64,000 nt of DNA, taken from the NCBI GenBank assembly GCA_017305715.1, contig JAFKKG010000036.1, forward strand, positions 45,630-109,629. Direction: 5' to 3'. Positions 24,025 through 33,323 of the stretch are shown in pieces. The first letter of the stretch is position 1. Every line of letters starts with the position of its first letter. Source of the stretch: Hyphomicrobiales bacterium. GTDB lineage: Bacteria > Pseudomonadota > Alphaproteobacteria > Rhizobiales > Xanthobacteraceae. Under the pieces are notes generated by a model. That model made no database searches and was not told where the DNA came from. It saw only the letters and a list, made by a program, of their open reading frames with translations. Position numbers and translations under genes: made by a program.

Positions 24025-26280
24025 ATGGGAAAACGACAACTGCCGCCGGAAGAGCCGGCCGAAATCCATGAAGTGATGCTGCGGGATGCGCTGGAAGAGC
24101 GCTATCTCGCCTATGCGCTTTCGACCATCATGCACCGCGCGCTGCCGGACGCCCGCGACGGCCTGAAGCCGGTGCATCGGCGCATTCTCTATGGCATGCG
24201 CCTGTTGCGCCTCGAACCCGGCACGGCACTCAAAAAATCCGCCAAAATCGTTGGCGACGTGATGGGTTCGTTCCATCCCCATGGCGACCAGGCGATCTAC
24301 GATGCCATGGTGCGGCTGGCGCAGGATTTCTCCATGCGCTACCCGTTGGTCGACGGCCAGGGCAATTTCGGCAATATCGACGGCGATAATGCGGCCGCCT
24401 ATCGCTATACCGAAGCGCGCATGACCGAGGTCGCGCGGCTGCTGTTGGAAGGCATCGACGAAGACGGCGTCGAGTTCCGTCCCAATTACGACGGCCAAAG
24501 CAAAGAGCCGGTGGTGCTGCCCGGCGGCTTCCCGAACCTGCTCGCCAATGGCGCGCAAGGCATCGCGGTCGGCATGGCGACCTCGATTCCGCCGCACAAC
24601 GTGGCCGAGCTATGCGATGCGGCGCTGCATCTGATCGACAAGCCCGACGCCAAATCGAAGTCGCTGCTGAAATGGGTCAAGGGGCCCGACTTTCCCACCG
24701 GTGGCATCATCGTCGATTCCAAGGAGGCGATTGCCGAAGCCTACGTGACCGGGCGGGGGTCGTTCCGCACTCGCGCGCGGTGGAATCAGGAGGAAGGCGC
24801 GCGCGGCACTTGGGTGGTCGTCATCACAGAGATCCCGTGGCTGGTCCAGAAGGGCCGGCTGGTGGAGAAAATCTCCGAACTTTGGCAGGACAAGAAGCTG
24901 CCGCTGGTAGGCGAAGTCAGGGATGAGTCGGCCGAAGACGTCCGCCTCGTGATCGAGCCGAAGTCCCGCGCGGTCGATCCTGAATTGATGATGGAATCGC
25001 TATTCCGGCTGACCGAGCTCGAAAGCAAGATTCCGTTAAACCTCAACGTGCTGATCAAGGGCCGCATCCCGAAGGTGGTGGGGCTCGCCGAAGCCTTGCG
25101 CGAATGGCTCGACCATTTGCGCGATGTGCTGGTGCGCCGCTCAAACTACCGCAAGACTCAGATCGAGAACCGGCTGGAGGTGCTCGGCGGCTATCTGATC
25201 GCCTATCTGAACATCGACAAGGTGATCAAGATCATCCGCACCGAGGACGAACCGAAGCCGGAGTTGATGAAGGCGTTCAAGCTGACCGAAGTCCAGGCCG
25301 ACGCCATCCTGGACATGCGGCTGCGCCGTTTGCGCAAGCTCGAGGAATTCGAGATCCGCACCGAGGACAAGAACCTCCGTAACGAATTGAAGGGCATTAA
25401 GTCGCTGCTCGGATCCGAGACCGAGCAATGGTCCAGGGTCGGCGATCAGGTACGAAAAGTTCGCGACCTGTTTGGCCCGAAGACACCGCTCGGCAAGCGC
25501 CGCACCACGTTTGCGGATGCGCCCGAACACGATCTTGCCGCGATCGAGGAGGCCTTTGTCGAGCGCGAGCCGTGCACGGTCGTGATCTCCGAAAAGGGCT
25601 GGGTGCGCACCCTGAAGGGTCATGTCGAGGATATTTCGGGGCTGACCTTCAAGACCGACGACAAGCTCGACCACGCCTTCTTTGCCGAGACCACGTCGAA
25701 GCTGCTGATATTCGCGACCAACGGAAAGTTCTATTCGCTCGACGTCGCAAAGCTGCCTGGCGGCCGCGGCCATGGCGAGGCGATCCGGATGTTCATCGAC
25801 ATGGAGCCCGACGTCGCGATCGTGTCGCTGTTCGTCAACAAGGGCGGCCGCAAATTCCTGATCGCGAGCCTCGAAGGGCAGGGCTTCGTCGTCAACGAGG
25901 ACGATTGCGTCGGCAACACCCGCAAGGGCAAGCAGGTGCTCAACGTCGAAATGCCGAACGAGGCCTGCGCGATCGCGACCGTTGCCGGTGATACCGTTGC
26001 CGTCATCGGCACCAACCACAAGATGGTGCTGTTCCCGCTCGACCAGGTGCCGGAGATGGCGCGCGGCCGCGGCGTGCGCTTGCAAAAGTACACCAGCGCC
26101 AAACTCTCCGACGTCGCGGTATTCGATTCCAAGGCGGGGCTCGCCTGGAAGGATTCCGCCGGCCGCGACCAGAGCATGAGCTGGAAGGATCTGGCCGAGT
26201 GGCGCGGCAACCGCGCCGACGCCGGCCGCCTCGCACACGGCCTGCCGAAGTCGAACAAGTTTTTGCGGGGCGTGGAGTAG
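24025..26280 (+). CDS. parC: DNA topoisomerase IV subunit A
   Basis: ParC is the DNA-cleaving subunit of topoisomerase IV, which decatenates sister chromosomes. The 751-residue protein has the winged-helix region with [41 protein letters not shown], and the catalytic Tyr128 in [12 protein letters not shown] coiled-coil gate and a C-terminal beta-pinwheel ([33 protein letters not shown]) follow. The C-terminal pinwheel lacks a GyrA box, which supports ParC over GyrA. Position 89, after HPHGD, is Gln where quinolone-sensitive enterobacterial enzymes have Ser. No parE is adjacent. Confidence 0.95.
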   Translation: MGKRQLPPEEPAEIHEVMLRDALEERYLAYALSTIMHRALPDARDGLKPVHRRILYGMRLLRLEPGTALKKSAKIVGDVMGSFHPHGDQAIYDAMVRLAQDFSMRYPLVDGQGNFGNIDGDNAAAYRYTEARMTEVARLLLEGIDEDGVEFRPNYDGQSKEPVVLPGGFPNLLANGAQGIAVGMATSIPPHNVAELCDAALHLIDKPDAKSKSLLKWVKGPDFPTGGIIVDSKEAIAEAYVTGRGSFRTRARWNQEEGARGTWVVVITEIPWLVQKGRLVEKISELWQDKKLPLVGEVRDESAEDVRLVIEPKSRAVDPELMMESLFRLTELESKIPLNLNVLIKGRIPKVVGLAEALREWLDHLRDVLVRRSNYRKTQIENRLEVLGGYLIAYLNIDKVIKIIRTEDEPKPELMKAFKLTEVQADAILDMRLRRLRKLEEFEIRTEDKNLRNELKGIKSLLGSETEQWSRVGDQVRKVRDLFGPKTPLGKRRTTFADAPEHDLAAIEEAFVEREPCTVVISEKGWVRTLKGHVEDISGLTFKTDDKLDHAFFAETTSKLLIFATNGKFYSLDVAKLPGGRGHGEAIRMFIDMEPDVAIVSLFVNKGGRKFLIASLEGQGFVVNEDDCVGNTRKGKQVLNVEMPNEACAIATVAGDTVAVIGTNHKMVLFPLDQVPEMARGRGVRLQKYTSAKLSDVAVFDSKAGLAWKDSAGRDQSMSWKDLAEWRGNRADAGRLAHGLPKSNKFLRGVE

Positions 26281-26402
26281 CCGTCGTCCCGGCCTTGAGC
26301 CGGGACCTATAACCACAGGTATTTGCGGTTATCCCAAGTGGCTGCTCCAGCTCCCTCCAAATCGACGGCCTTGGGGTATGGCTCCCTGCGTTCGCAGGGA
26401 CA
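26281..26402. repeat. GTCCCGGCC-type intergenic palindrome, copy B
   Basis: The copy starts CCGTCGTCCCGGCCTTGAGCCGGGAC directly after the parC stop, then CTATAACCACAGG with TGCGGTTAT as a dyad. It ends with GGCTCCCTGCGTTCGCAGGGACAACG, whose own hairpin (CCCTGCG/CGCAGGG) replaces the usual GGTCCCGGCC end. It is probably the parC terminator. Confidence 0.75.
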
Positions 26403-26467
26403 ACGCAGAATCCTTTGACTGGATCGTGCTTCTCGCCGATGCTCCCTCGAAATCGGGGGAGGCGGCG

Positions 26468-28387
26468 ATGCACGAAGCCAGATGGCATCCGTGGACGAGC
26501 CTGACAGTTCTCGGCCTCGCGTTGGTGGTGCTGGCGATGCCTGCCGCACTCCACGCCCAATCGATCCCCGGCGCGCTGACCGAATCCGCCAAGGCATTGT
26601 CACAGGGGGAATGGCCGGCCTATGCCGGGACCTACGCCGCGTCGCGCTATTCGCCGCTGACGCAGATCGATAGGACCAACGCCAAAAATCTTCACATTGC
26701 CTGGCGCTGGAAGTCGCCGGACATGGCGGTCAAGGAGAGGACCGGCGCCGGCCCGAGCGTGGCGAATGAAGCGACGCCGTTGATGGTGGGCGGGGTGCTC
26801 TACACCAGCACCTCGCTGTCGCAGGTCGCCGCGATCGACGCCGCCACCGGCGAGACCAAATGGGTGTACGACCCGAAGATTTACGAGAACGGCCTTGGCA
26901 TTCCCCCCAACCTCGGCTGGCTGCACCGCGGCGTCGCTTATTGGCGGAGCGGCGATGACGAACGGATCGTGATCCTGACCGCGTTCGCGCAGATGATCGC
27001 GCTCGACGCCAGGACGGGAAAGCCGGTGCCGTCGTTCGGCAAGGACGGGCGGGTCGATTTGGTCGAAGGACTGGGCCGCCCGATCGACCGCAATTATTAC
27101 ACCATGACGTCGCCGCCGGTGATCGTGCGCGGGGTGATCGTGGTCGGCTCGTCGGTGTTCGACTGGTGGGGAAGCCGGCCGTCGCCGCCCGGCGACGTCA
27201 GGGGATTTGACGGGGCGACCGGCCGTCTGCTCTGGACTTTCCACACGGTGGCGCAAGGCGAGGAGCCCGACGCCGAGACCTGGGAGAAGGATTCCTGGAA
27301 AGAGGCCGGCAACACCAATGTCTGGGCGCCGATGAGCGCCGACGAAGAGCTCGGCTACGTCTATCTGCCGGTCTCGACGCCGACCAATGATTATTACGGC
27401 GGCCATCGCCCCGGTGACGGGCTCTATGGCGAAAGTCTGGTTTGTCTTGACGTGACCACCGGCAAGAAGGTCTGGCACTACCAGCTCGTCCATCATGGCC
27501 TGTGGGATTACGACCCGCCGGCCGCGCCCAATTTGATCGACATCACGGTGGCGGGAAAGCCGATCAAGGCAGTGGCGCAAGTGACAAAGCAGGCGTTTGT
27601 CTATGTGTTCGACCGCGTCACCGGCAGGCCGGTCTGGCCGATCGAGGAACAGCCGGTGCCGGCCTCCAGCGTGCCCGGCGAGCGTGCGGCGAAAACCCAG
27701 CCGATTCCGACCCGGCCCGCGCCGTTCGACATCCAGAGTGCGAGCAACGACAACGTGATCGATTTGACGCCGGAGATTCACAGAGAGGCGATCGATATCG
27801 CCTCCGCCTATGACCGTGGCGGCCTTTACACGCCGCCGACCGAGCGCGGCATGATCCAGGTGCCCGGCAATACTGGCGGCGCGAGCTGGGCAGGCGCCGC
27901 GGTCGATCCGGAAACCAATACGCTCTATGTCGGAACCCAGCGCCTGCCGACCCTCATCATGATCCGCAAGCCGGAGGCGTCGTGGCAGGGGACGTATGAC
28001 TATATCGGCCTGCCCAGTTACCTGCCGGGACCGCGCGGCTTGCCGCTGCTCAAGCCGCCATTCGGCAGCATGGTCGCGATCGACATGAACTCCGGCGAGC
28101 ACCGCTGGCGTATTCCGGTTGGTCGCAGTGTGGCGTTGCGGGCGATCCAGAACCTCGGCATCCGCGAGCAGTTGGGATTGCCCCAGCGCAGCTGGGCGCT
28201 CCTGACCAAGACGGTGATGATCGTCGTGCAGATGGGTTATCTCGGTCCGATGCGATTCGTGCCGGGCCTCAATATGCCGATCAGGGATCTGTTCAATCGC
28301 GACCCGCATCTATGGGTCTACGACAAGACCACGGGCGAAATGCTGGCGGAGATCGATCTGCCGGCAATGCGACGGGCGCACCGATGA
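26468..28387 (+). CDS. PQQ-dependent (quinoprotein) dehydrogenase, frameshifted at the C-terminus
   Basis: This periplasmic quinoprotein of the glucose/alcohol dehydrogenase type has 639 residues as read. It has a signal peptide (SLTVLGLALVVLAMPAALHAQ) and then beta-propeller blades: GEWPAYAGTYAASRYSPLTQID is the standard first blade and ALDARTGKPVPSFGKDGRV and GDVRGFDGATGRLLW are later ones. Membrane helices of Gcd are absent, so it would be soluble. The frame ends at 28387 in an atypical tail (AMRRAHR). A one-base shift would instead continue as ATGAPMSYMAGGKQFIVF..., the expected family ending, to 28473. See the separate entry for that segment. The substrate and the heme partner are unknown. 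Confidence 0.88.
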   Translation: MHEARWHPWTSLTVLGLALVVLAMPAALHAQSIPGALTESAKALSQGEWPAYAGTYAASRYSPLTQIDRTNAKNLHIAWRWKSPDMAVKERTGAGPSVANEATPLMVGGVLYTSTSLSQVAAIDAATGETKWVYDPKIYENGLGIPPNLGWLHRGVAYWRSGDDERIVILTAFAQMIALDARTGKPVPSFGKDGRVDLVEGLGRPIDRNYYTMTSPPVIVRGVIVVGSSVFDWWGSRPSPPGDVRGFDGATGRLLWTFHTVAQGEEPDAETWEKDSWKEAGNTNVWAPMSADEELGYVYLPVSTPTNDYYGGHRPGDGLYGESLVCLDVTTGKKVWHYQLVHHGLWDYDPPAAPNLIDITVAGKPIKAVAQVTKQAFVYVFDRVTGRPVWPIEEQPVPASSVPGERAAKTQPIPTRPAPFDIQSASNDNVIDLTPEIHREAIDIASAYDRGGLYTPPTERGMIQVPGNTGGASWAGAAVDPETNTLYVGTQRLPTLIMIRKPEASWQGTYDYIGLPSYLPGPRGLPLLKPPFGSMVAIDMNSGEHRWRIPVGRSVALRAIQNLGIREQLGLPQRSWALLTKTVMIVVQMGYLGPMRFVPGLNMPIRDLFNRDPHLWVYDKTTGEMLAEIDLPAMRRAHR

Positions 28388-28473
28388 GCTATATGGCCGG
28401 CGGCAAACAGTTCATCGTGTTTCCGGTCGGCGGTGCCCAACTGGTCGAGGAACTGATCGCGGTTTCGCTGTAA
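28364..28473 (+). pseudogene. Displaced C-terminal end of the PQQ dehydrogenase (+1 frame)
   Basis: In the frame of ATG 28384 the DNA encodes MSYMAGGKQFIVFPVGG and AQLVEELIAVSL, which is the final propeller strand of PQQ dehydrogenases. The preceding bases read AATGCGACGGGCGCACCG (NATGAP) in the same frame. The main frame reaches CTGCCGGCA and is one base out of register, so a single base was lost near 28361-28367, or is missing from the assembly. The usual text would be LPANATGAPMSYMAGGKQ. Confidence 0.85.
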
Positions 28474-28509
28474 TAGTATTCCTATTTCCAGGCGCTATAT
28501 GTCAGCGCC

Positions 28510-29457
28510 ATGGCGCACGATCACCACCAGGGGCAGGATCATCACGGCCATGCCCACGCGCATGATCATGCCGGGCACAGCCATGCGCCCGATAATTTCA
28601 GCTGGGCGTTCGCGATCGGCGCGGCGCTCAATACGGCCTTCGTCATCGCCGAACTGATCTTCGGCTATGCTGCCAACTCGCTGGCGCTGATTTCCGACGC
28701 CGTTCACAATCTCTCCGACGTGATCGCGCTGCTCTTGGCATGGGGCGCGGCCTGGCTTGCGCAGCGGCAGCCGACGCAGCGGTACACCTATGGCTACCGG
28801 CGGGCCTCGATCCTCGCGGCGCTGTTCAATGCAGGGCTGCTGCTGGTCGCCGTTGGCGGCATCGTCGTCGAGGCCGTCAATCGCCTGCAGGAGCCGGCAC
28901 CGGTCGCGGGCTGGACCGTCGTGGTGGTCGCAGCCATCGGCATCGTCATCAATGGAGGCACCGCCTTGATGTTCATGCGCGGCCGCCATGGCGACCTCAA
29001 TATTCGCGGCGCCTATCTGCACATGGTCGCCGACGCCGGCGTCTCGTTCGGCGTGGTGATCGCCGCGCTGGTGATCATGGTGACGGGATGGTTGTGGGTC
29101 GACCCGGTCATCAGCCTCGTGATCGCGGCCGTGGTGTTCTGGAGCGGGTGGGGGCTGGCGCGTGACAGCGTCAACCTCGCACTCGACGGCGTGCCGCGTG
29201 GCATCGAGCTGGCGCAGGTGAGGGATTATCTCGCCGGACTTGCCGGCGTCGCCGAAATCCATGACCTGCACATCTGGGCCATGAGCACCAACGAGACCGC
29301 GCTGACGGCGCATCTGGTGCGGCCCGACGGCACCGACGACGCCTTCCTGCGCCGGGTCTGCGAGGAGCTTGCGCACCGTTTCAACATCCACCACGCCACG
29401 CTGCAGATCGAATCCAGCGGTGAGGTCTGCAAGCTCGCGCCGGCCGAGAAAGTGTAG
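28510..29457 (+). CDS. Cation diffusion facilitator (CzcD/ZitB-type zinc exporter)
   Basis: The 315-residue inner-membrane antiporter exports Zn2+ or similar metals. The N-terminus is a His-rich tail (MAHDHHQGQDHHGHAHAHDH). Six membrane helices follow; helix 2 carries the transport-site motif His66-x3-Asp70 in ISDAVHNLSD, and helix 5 has HMVAD. The C-terminal cytoplasmic domain (VAEIHDLHIWAMSTNETALTAHL) is the CDF ferredoxin-like metal sensor. It directly follows the dehydrogenase on the same strand but has its own spacing of about 40 bases. Confidence 0.93.
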   Translation: MAHDHHQGQDHHGHAHAHDHAGHSHAPDNFSWAFAIGAALNTAFVIAELIFGYAANSLALISDAVHNLSDVIALLLAWGAAWLAQRQPTQRYTYGYRRASILAALFNAGLLLVAVGGIVVEAVNRLQEPAPVAGWTVVVVAAIGIVINGGTALMFMRGRHGDLNIRGAYLHMVADAGVSFGVVIAALVIMVTGWLWVDPVISLVIAAVVFWSGWGLARDSVNLALDGVPRGIELAQVRDYLAGLAGVAEIHDLHIWAMSTNETALTAHLVRPDGTDDAFLRRVCEELAHRFNIHHATLQIESSGEVCKLAPAEKV

Positions 29458-29598
29458 GCGGCAGCGAGCTTGCGCCGGTGCAAATTCCGGCCTAGCCTCT
29501 TTCGTACCGGGGACAAAGCAGGCTCCCCGTCAGACGGTCCACCGTCCAAGCTCTGCGCACCGCTCGACGTGTCGAGTTGCGCATGAAAGCATGGATCG

Positions 29599-30825
29599 AT
29601 GACCGGCATTTCCACAAAATCACGGCCTTCAACCGCCACGTCGCTGATCAAGCTGCTCTATGTCGCGCGAGGTTTGCGCGGCTTCGGCGACGGTTTTGCG
29701 ATCATCATCCTGCCGGCCTACATGACGCTGCTGGGTTATGACGCCGTCGCGGTCGGCATTGTCGCGACCGCCTCGCTATTGGGCACGGCCCTTCTGACCC
29801 TGATCGTCGGCTGGATCGCGCCTCGCCATGATCTGCGTCCGCTGTTGATGTTCGGCGCCGGCCTGATGGCGGCGACCGGTATGGCATTTCCGGGCGTCGA
29901 GCATTTCGTTTTGATCGTGCTGGTCGCCTTCATCGGCACCATCAACCCATCCGGTGGCGATCTCGGCGTGCTGGTGCCGCTCGAACACGCCGTGCTGGCA
30001 CACAGCAGCACGGACGAACGCCGCACGCAGATCTTTGCCCGCTACAGCCTGATCGGCGCGCTCGCCACCGCGGCAGGCTCGCTCGCGGCGTCGTTGCCCG
30101 ATTTCCTCGTCGCCGGCGGCAGCACGAAACTCGGCGCGTTCCGGCTGATGTTTTACGCTTATGCGGCGCTCGGTATTCTCTGCGCCGCGCTCTATCGCCG
30201 TGTCCCGCATACGCAGGGCGAGGAGAGGGCGCCGCAAACGCCGCTCGGGCCCTCGCGCGGCACGGTCTACAAGCTGGCCGCGCTGTTCAGCATCGACGCG
30301 TTTGCCGGTGGCTTCGTCGCCCAATCGCTGCTGGTGCTCTGGCTGTTCGAGCGCTTCGACCTCTCGCTGTCGGCGGCGGGATTGTTCTTTTTCTGGTCGA
30401 GCACGCTGAGCGCCTTCTCCTATCCGGTCGCGGCATGGCTCGCCAGGCGCATCGGCCTCGTCAACACCATGGTGTTCACGCATATCCCCTCCAGCGTGTT
30501 CCTGATCCTGGCGGCGTTCTCGCCCAATCTGTATCTAGCGCTGGGATTGCTGTTGCTGCGCTCGGCGTTGTCGCAAATGGACGTGCCGACCCGCACCTCC
30601 TACGTCATGGCGGTCGTAACGCCGGCGGAGCGTCCCGCCGCGGCCAGCGTGACCGCAGTGCCGCGCAGCCTCGCGTCCGCGATCAGCCCGGCGATATCGG
30701 GCGCGCTGCTGATGACGGCGTTCTCCGGCCTGCCGCTGGTGGTTTGCGGCACCCTGAAGATTGCCTACGACCTCGCGCTGCTATTCTCGTTCCGGCACAT
30801 CAAGCCGCCGGAGGAGATATCTTGA
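29599..30825 (+). CDS. MFS transporter
   Basis: A 408-residue major facilitator with 12 predicted membrane helices. The A-like motif between helices 2 and 3 is GWIAPRHDLRPLLMFGAGLM, and helix 1 is preceded by LLYVARGLRGFGDG. A second repeat starts at FSIDAFAGGFVAQSLLVLWLFERFDL. The family is usually annotated as an uncharacterised MFS exporter; I cannot assign a substrate. It sits between two CDF metal exporters, which suggests, but does not show, a role in metal or toxicant resistance. Confidence 0.85.
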   Translation: MTGISTKSRPSTATSLIKLLYVARGLRGFGDGFAIIILPAYMTLLGYDAVAVGIVATASLLGTALLTLIVGWIAPRHDLRPLLMFGAGLMAATGMAFPGVEHFVLIVLVAFIGTINPSGGDLGVLVPLEHAVLAHSSTDERRTQIFARYSLIGALATAAGSLAASLPDFLVAGGSTKLGAFRLMFYAYAALGILCAALYRRVPHTQGEERAPQTPLGPSRGTVYKLAALFSIDAFAGGFVAQSLLVLWLFERFDLSLSAAGLFFFWSSTLSAFSYPVAAWLARRIGLVNTMVFTHIPSSVFLILAAFSPNLYLALGLLLLRSALSQMDVPTRTSYVMAVVTPAERPAAASVTAVPRSLASAISPAISGALLMTAFSGLPLVVCGTLKIAYDLALLFSFRHIKPPEEIS

Positions 30826-30918
30826 TCAGGCGAGGCTGATTTTGCAGCCATTGCCTCTTCGAACTTTCGCCGGAAGCATCTATATTCGTGCCACGCAATC
30901 GCGACGCGAGGATTGGCC

Positions 30919-31854
30919 ATGCATTCCCATTCAATCGACCAGTGGACGCACGATCACGTGTTCCTTGGCGCCCGGCATGCCCGACATGAGCGCCGGACCT
31001 GGTTCGTGGTGGCGCTGACCACCGTGATGATGGTCGGTGAAATAGCCGTCGGGTGGTTTTCCGGATCGATGGCGCTGTTGGCCGATGGCTGGCACATGGC
31101 GACCCACGCCGCCGCGCTCGGGATCGCGGGGCTTGCCTATCTGTTCGCGCGCCGGCAGGCGGGCAATTCGCATTTCACCTTCGGCACCGGCAAGTTCGGC
31201 GACCTCGCGGCCTTTTCCAGCGCGATCATCCTGGCGATGATCGCGGTTCAGATCGCCTATGAAAGCGTGGTTCGGCTGGTGAATCCGGTGCCGATTGCCT
31301 ATGGCGAGGCCATTGCGGTTGCGGTGCTCGGTCTTGCCGTCAATCTCGTCAGCGCGTGGCTGTTGCGCGACGATCATGACCATCATCATGGTCACGATCA
31401 TGCCCATGGGCATCACCACCACGACAACAATCTTCGTGCCGCCTACGTTCATGTCATGGCCGACGCTGCGACGTCGATCCTCGCCATCGCGGCACTTCTG
31501 ATGGCGATGTATGCGAAATGGGTCTGGGCCGACCCGGTTGTCGGCATTGTTGGCAGTGTCGTGATCGCGAGCTGGGCCGTCGGGTTGATCCGTGCTTCCG
31601 GTGCCGTATTGCTTGACGTCAATGCCGATGAAGATCTCGAAGGCACCATTCGCAGCCGGATCGAAACCAAGGGCGACCGCGTTACCGATCTTCATCTGTG
31701 GCAAGTCGGCCCCGGGCATCGCGCGGCCGTGATCTCCGTTATCTCCGACAACCCGCTGCCGCCTGCCACCTACAAGCGCCGGCTCGGCGGTCTGCAGGGT
31801 CTCAGCCACGTCACGATCGAGGTCGAGACCTGTCCGCATACGCAGGCATCCTAG
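30919..31854 (+). CDS. dmeF: Cation diffusion facilitator, DmeF-type (Co/Ni efflux)
   Basis: The 311-residue protein matches DmeF: it opens MHSHSIDQWTHDHVFLGARH, has six membrane helices, the motif ADGWHMATHAAAL in helix 2, and YVHVMADAATS in helix 5. A long His-rich cytoplasmic loop lies between helices 4 and 5 (DDHDHHHGHDHAHGHHHHDN). DmeF proteins of rhizobia and Cupriavidus export cobalt and nickel. The ATG at 30919 has GAGGA seven bases upstream. The RcnR-type repressor DmeR that often precedes dmeF is not adjacent here. Confidence 0.9.
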   Translation: MHSHSIDQWTHDHVFLGARHARHERRTWFVVALTTVMMVGEIAVGWFSGSMALLADGWHMATHAAALGIAGLAYLFARRQAGNSHFTFGTGKFGDLAAFSSAIILAMIAVQIAYESVVRLVNPVPIAYGEAIAVAVLGLAVNLVSAWLLRDDHDHHHGHDHAHGHHHHDNNLRAAYVHVMADAATSILAIAALLMAMYAKWVWADPVVGIVGSVVIASWAVGLIRASGAVLLDVNADEDLEGTIRSRIETKGDRVTDLHLWQVGPGHRAAVISVISDNPLPPATYKRRLGGLQGLSHVTIEVETCPHTQAS

Positions 31855-31994
31855 AGGGCGCTGCTGACACTTGTCGCCATTCTTCGGAAAAGTTCGCGCG
31901 ACGCGTGTTTTTTGACTCGCGCGCGTGATCGGTCGCGATCATATGGTCTCCCAAGCGTCGCATCCGATGGCGCGGCAGAGCGCGGGAGGACGAA

Positions 31995-32882
31995 GTGGGC
32001 GAATGGGTCGGTGTCGCAATTGCTTTGGTATCGAGCTCTCTCGGTGGGACCGCGGCAGCGATCACGCGCTATCTCGCCGGCAATACCGATCCGATCACCA
32101 TGGCGATCCTGCGCTGGGGGATCGGCTTTTGCTGCGTGCTGCCCGCTGCGCTGCTCTTGAAGGCGCGATGGCCGCAGCGTAGCGACTGGCCGGCCGTCGC
32201 GGCGCTGGGCTTTTGCTTCTTCGGCGTGTTCTTTGTCCTCTACAACATCGCGATGTCCTACACGACCGCGGCGCGCGCCAGCCTCGCGCTGGCGACGCTG
32301 CCGCTGCATACCATGGTGGTCGGCGCCGTGCTCGGCATCGAGCCATTGACGAAACGGAAGTCGATCGGTGTCGGCATCGCGGTGCTCGGCGTCTTCGCCG
32401 CGCTTGCATCGGGGCTGTCGAGCGCGCCGGCCGGCGCCTGGCGCGGCGAACTGATCATGACGGCAGCCGTCTTGTGCATGGCCTTCTATAACGTCTGGTC
32501 CCGTCCGTTCATCCGGCGATCGAGCGCGCTCGGCTTCCTCACCGTCGGCATGGGCGCCGGCGCAGCCGCGCTGATCCTGGTGGGGGCGCTGACCGGGAGC
32601 GCTGCCACGCTCAGCCATTTCGACACGGCGCAATGGATCGCAGGGCTTTATCTCGGCATTGCCGGCGGCGCGCTGGCGTTCATCCTGTGGGTGCTGGCGC
32701 TGGAGCGCGCATCGCCCACTCGCGTCGCCACCACCATGACCGTCAACCCGCTGGCCGCCGGGTTGCTCGCCACGCAACTCGTCGGCGAGCCGATCACGCC
32801 CAATCTCGTGCTGGGATTGATCGCGGTGTTCGCCGGCATCTGGATCGCGACCTCGACGGTCAGCAAGCCGTTGAATGCATGA
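31995..32882 (+). CDS. EamA/DMT-family transporter
   Basis: The 295-residue protein has ten hydrophobic helices in two EamA repeats, the second starting near GELIMTAAVLCMAFYNVWSRPF. The conserved helix end is ALERASPTRVATTMTVNPLAAGLLA. DMT carriers export amino acids or other metabolites. The start is GTG at 31995 with GGGAGGA before it, and this is the only good ribosome binding site in the region. It runs convergent to the RidA gene. Confidence 0.88.
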   Translation: MGEWVGVAIALVSSSLGGTAAAITRYLAGNTDPITMAILRWGIGFCCVLPAALLLKARWPQRSDWPAVAALGFCFFGVFFVLYNIAMSYTTAARASLALATLPLHTMVVGAVLGIEPLTKRKSIGVGIAVLGVFAALASGLSSAPAGAWRGELIMTAAVLCMAFYNVWSRPFIRRSSALGFLTVGMGAGAAALILVGALTGSAATLSHFDTAQWIAGLYLGIAGGALAFILWVLALERASPTRVATTMTVNPLAAGLLATQLVGEPITPNLVLGLIAVFAGIWIATSTVSKPLNA

Positions 32883-32884
32883 CC

Positions 32885-33301
32885 TCATGCGGCGGCGATC
32901 GCCTCGATCTCGATCAGGAGATCTGGGCCATAGAGTTTTGACACCTCGACCAGCGTCACCGCGGGCGCGGCCGGCGGCGTGACGGTGGCAAAGAAGCGAT
33001 TTCGTGCCTCGCGGTAGCGCCCGAGATTATCCATTTCGGTGAGAAACACCGTGAGCTTTACCAAATTGGCGGCCGTGCACCCGCTCGCCTGCAGTGCGAC
33101 GGTGAGGTTCGCGAACACCTGTTCGGCTTGCGCGGCGAAGTCGTTCTTGCCGACCACGTTGCCGTCGCGGTCGACCGCGGTCTGACCGGCGATGAAGACG
33201 AGGCGGCCGGGGCTGACGTCGGCGATCTGCGAATAGCCGGGCGGGGTGCCCAGTTCAGGTGGATTGATGCGCCGGATCGACGGCGTTTTGTCGCTTGTCA
33301 T
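32885..33301 (-). CDS. RidA (YjgF/YER057c/UK114) family protein
   Basis: The 138-residue trimeric enzyme hydrolyses reactive enamine/imine intermediates from PLP enzymes. Recognisable parts are PGYSQIADVSPGRLVFIAGQTAVDRDGNVVGKNDFAAQAEQVFANL, and LTVFLTEMDNLGRYREARNRFF. The C-terminal catalytic Arg region of RidA (PARxxV) appears here as PAAPAVTLVEVSKLYGPDLLIEIEAIA with no Arg at that place, so it may be a RidA subfamily without the canonical imine deaminase activity. It may be co-transcribed with the MFS gene that starts upstream. Confidence 0.87.
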   Translation of the reverse strand: MTSDKTPSIRRINPPELGTPPGYSQIADVSPGRLVFIAGQTAVDRDGNVVGKNDFAAQAEQVFANLTVALQASGCTAANLVKLTVFLTEMDNLGRYREARNRFFATVTPPAAPAVTLVEVSKLYGPDLLIEIEAIAAA

Positions 33302-33323
33302 GGCAGTCCTCCCAGTTTCCGCA

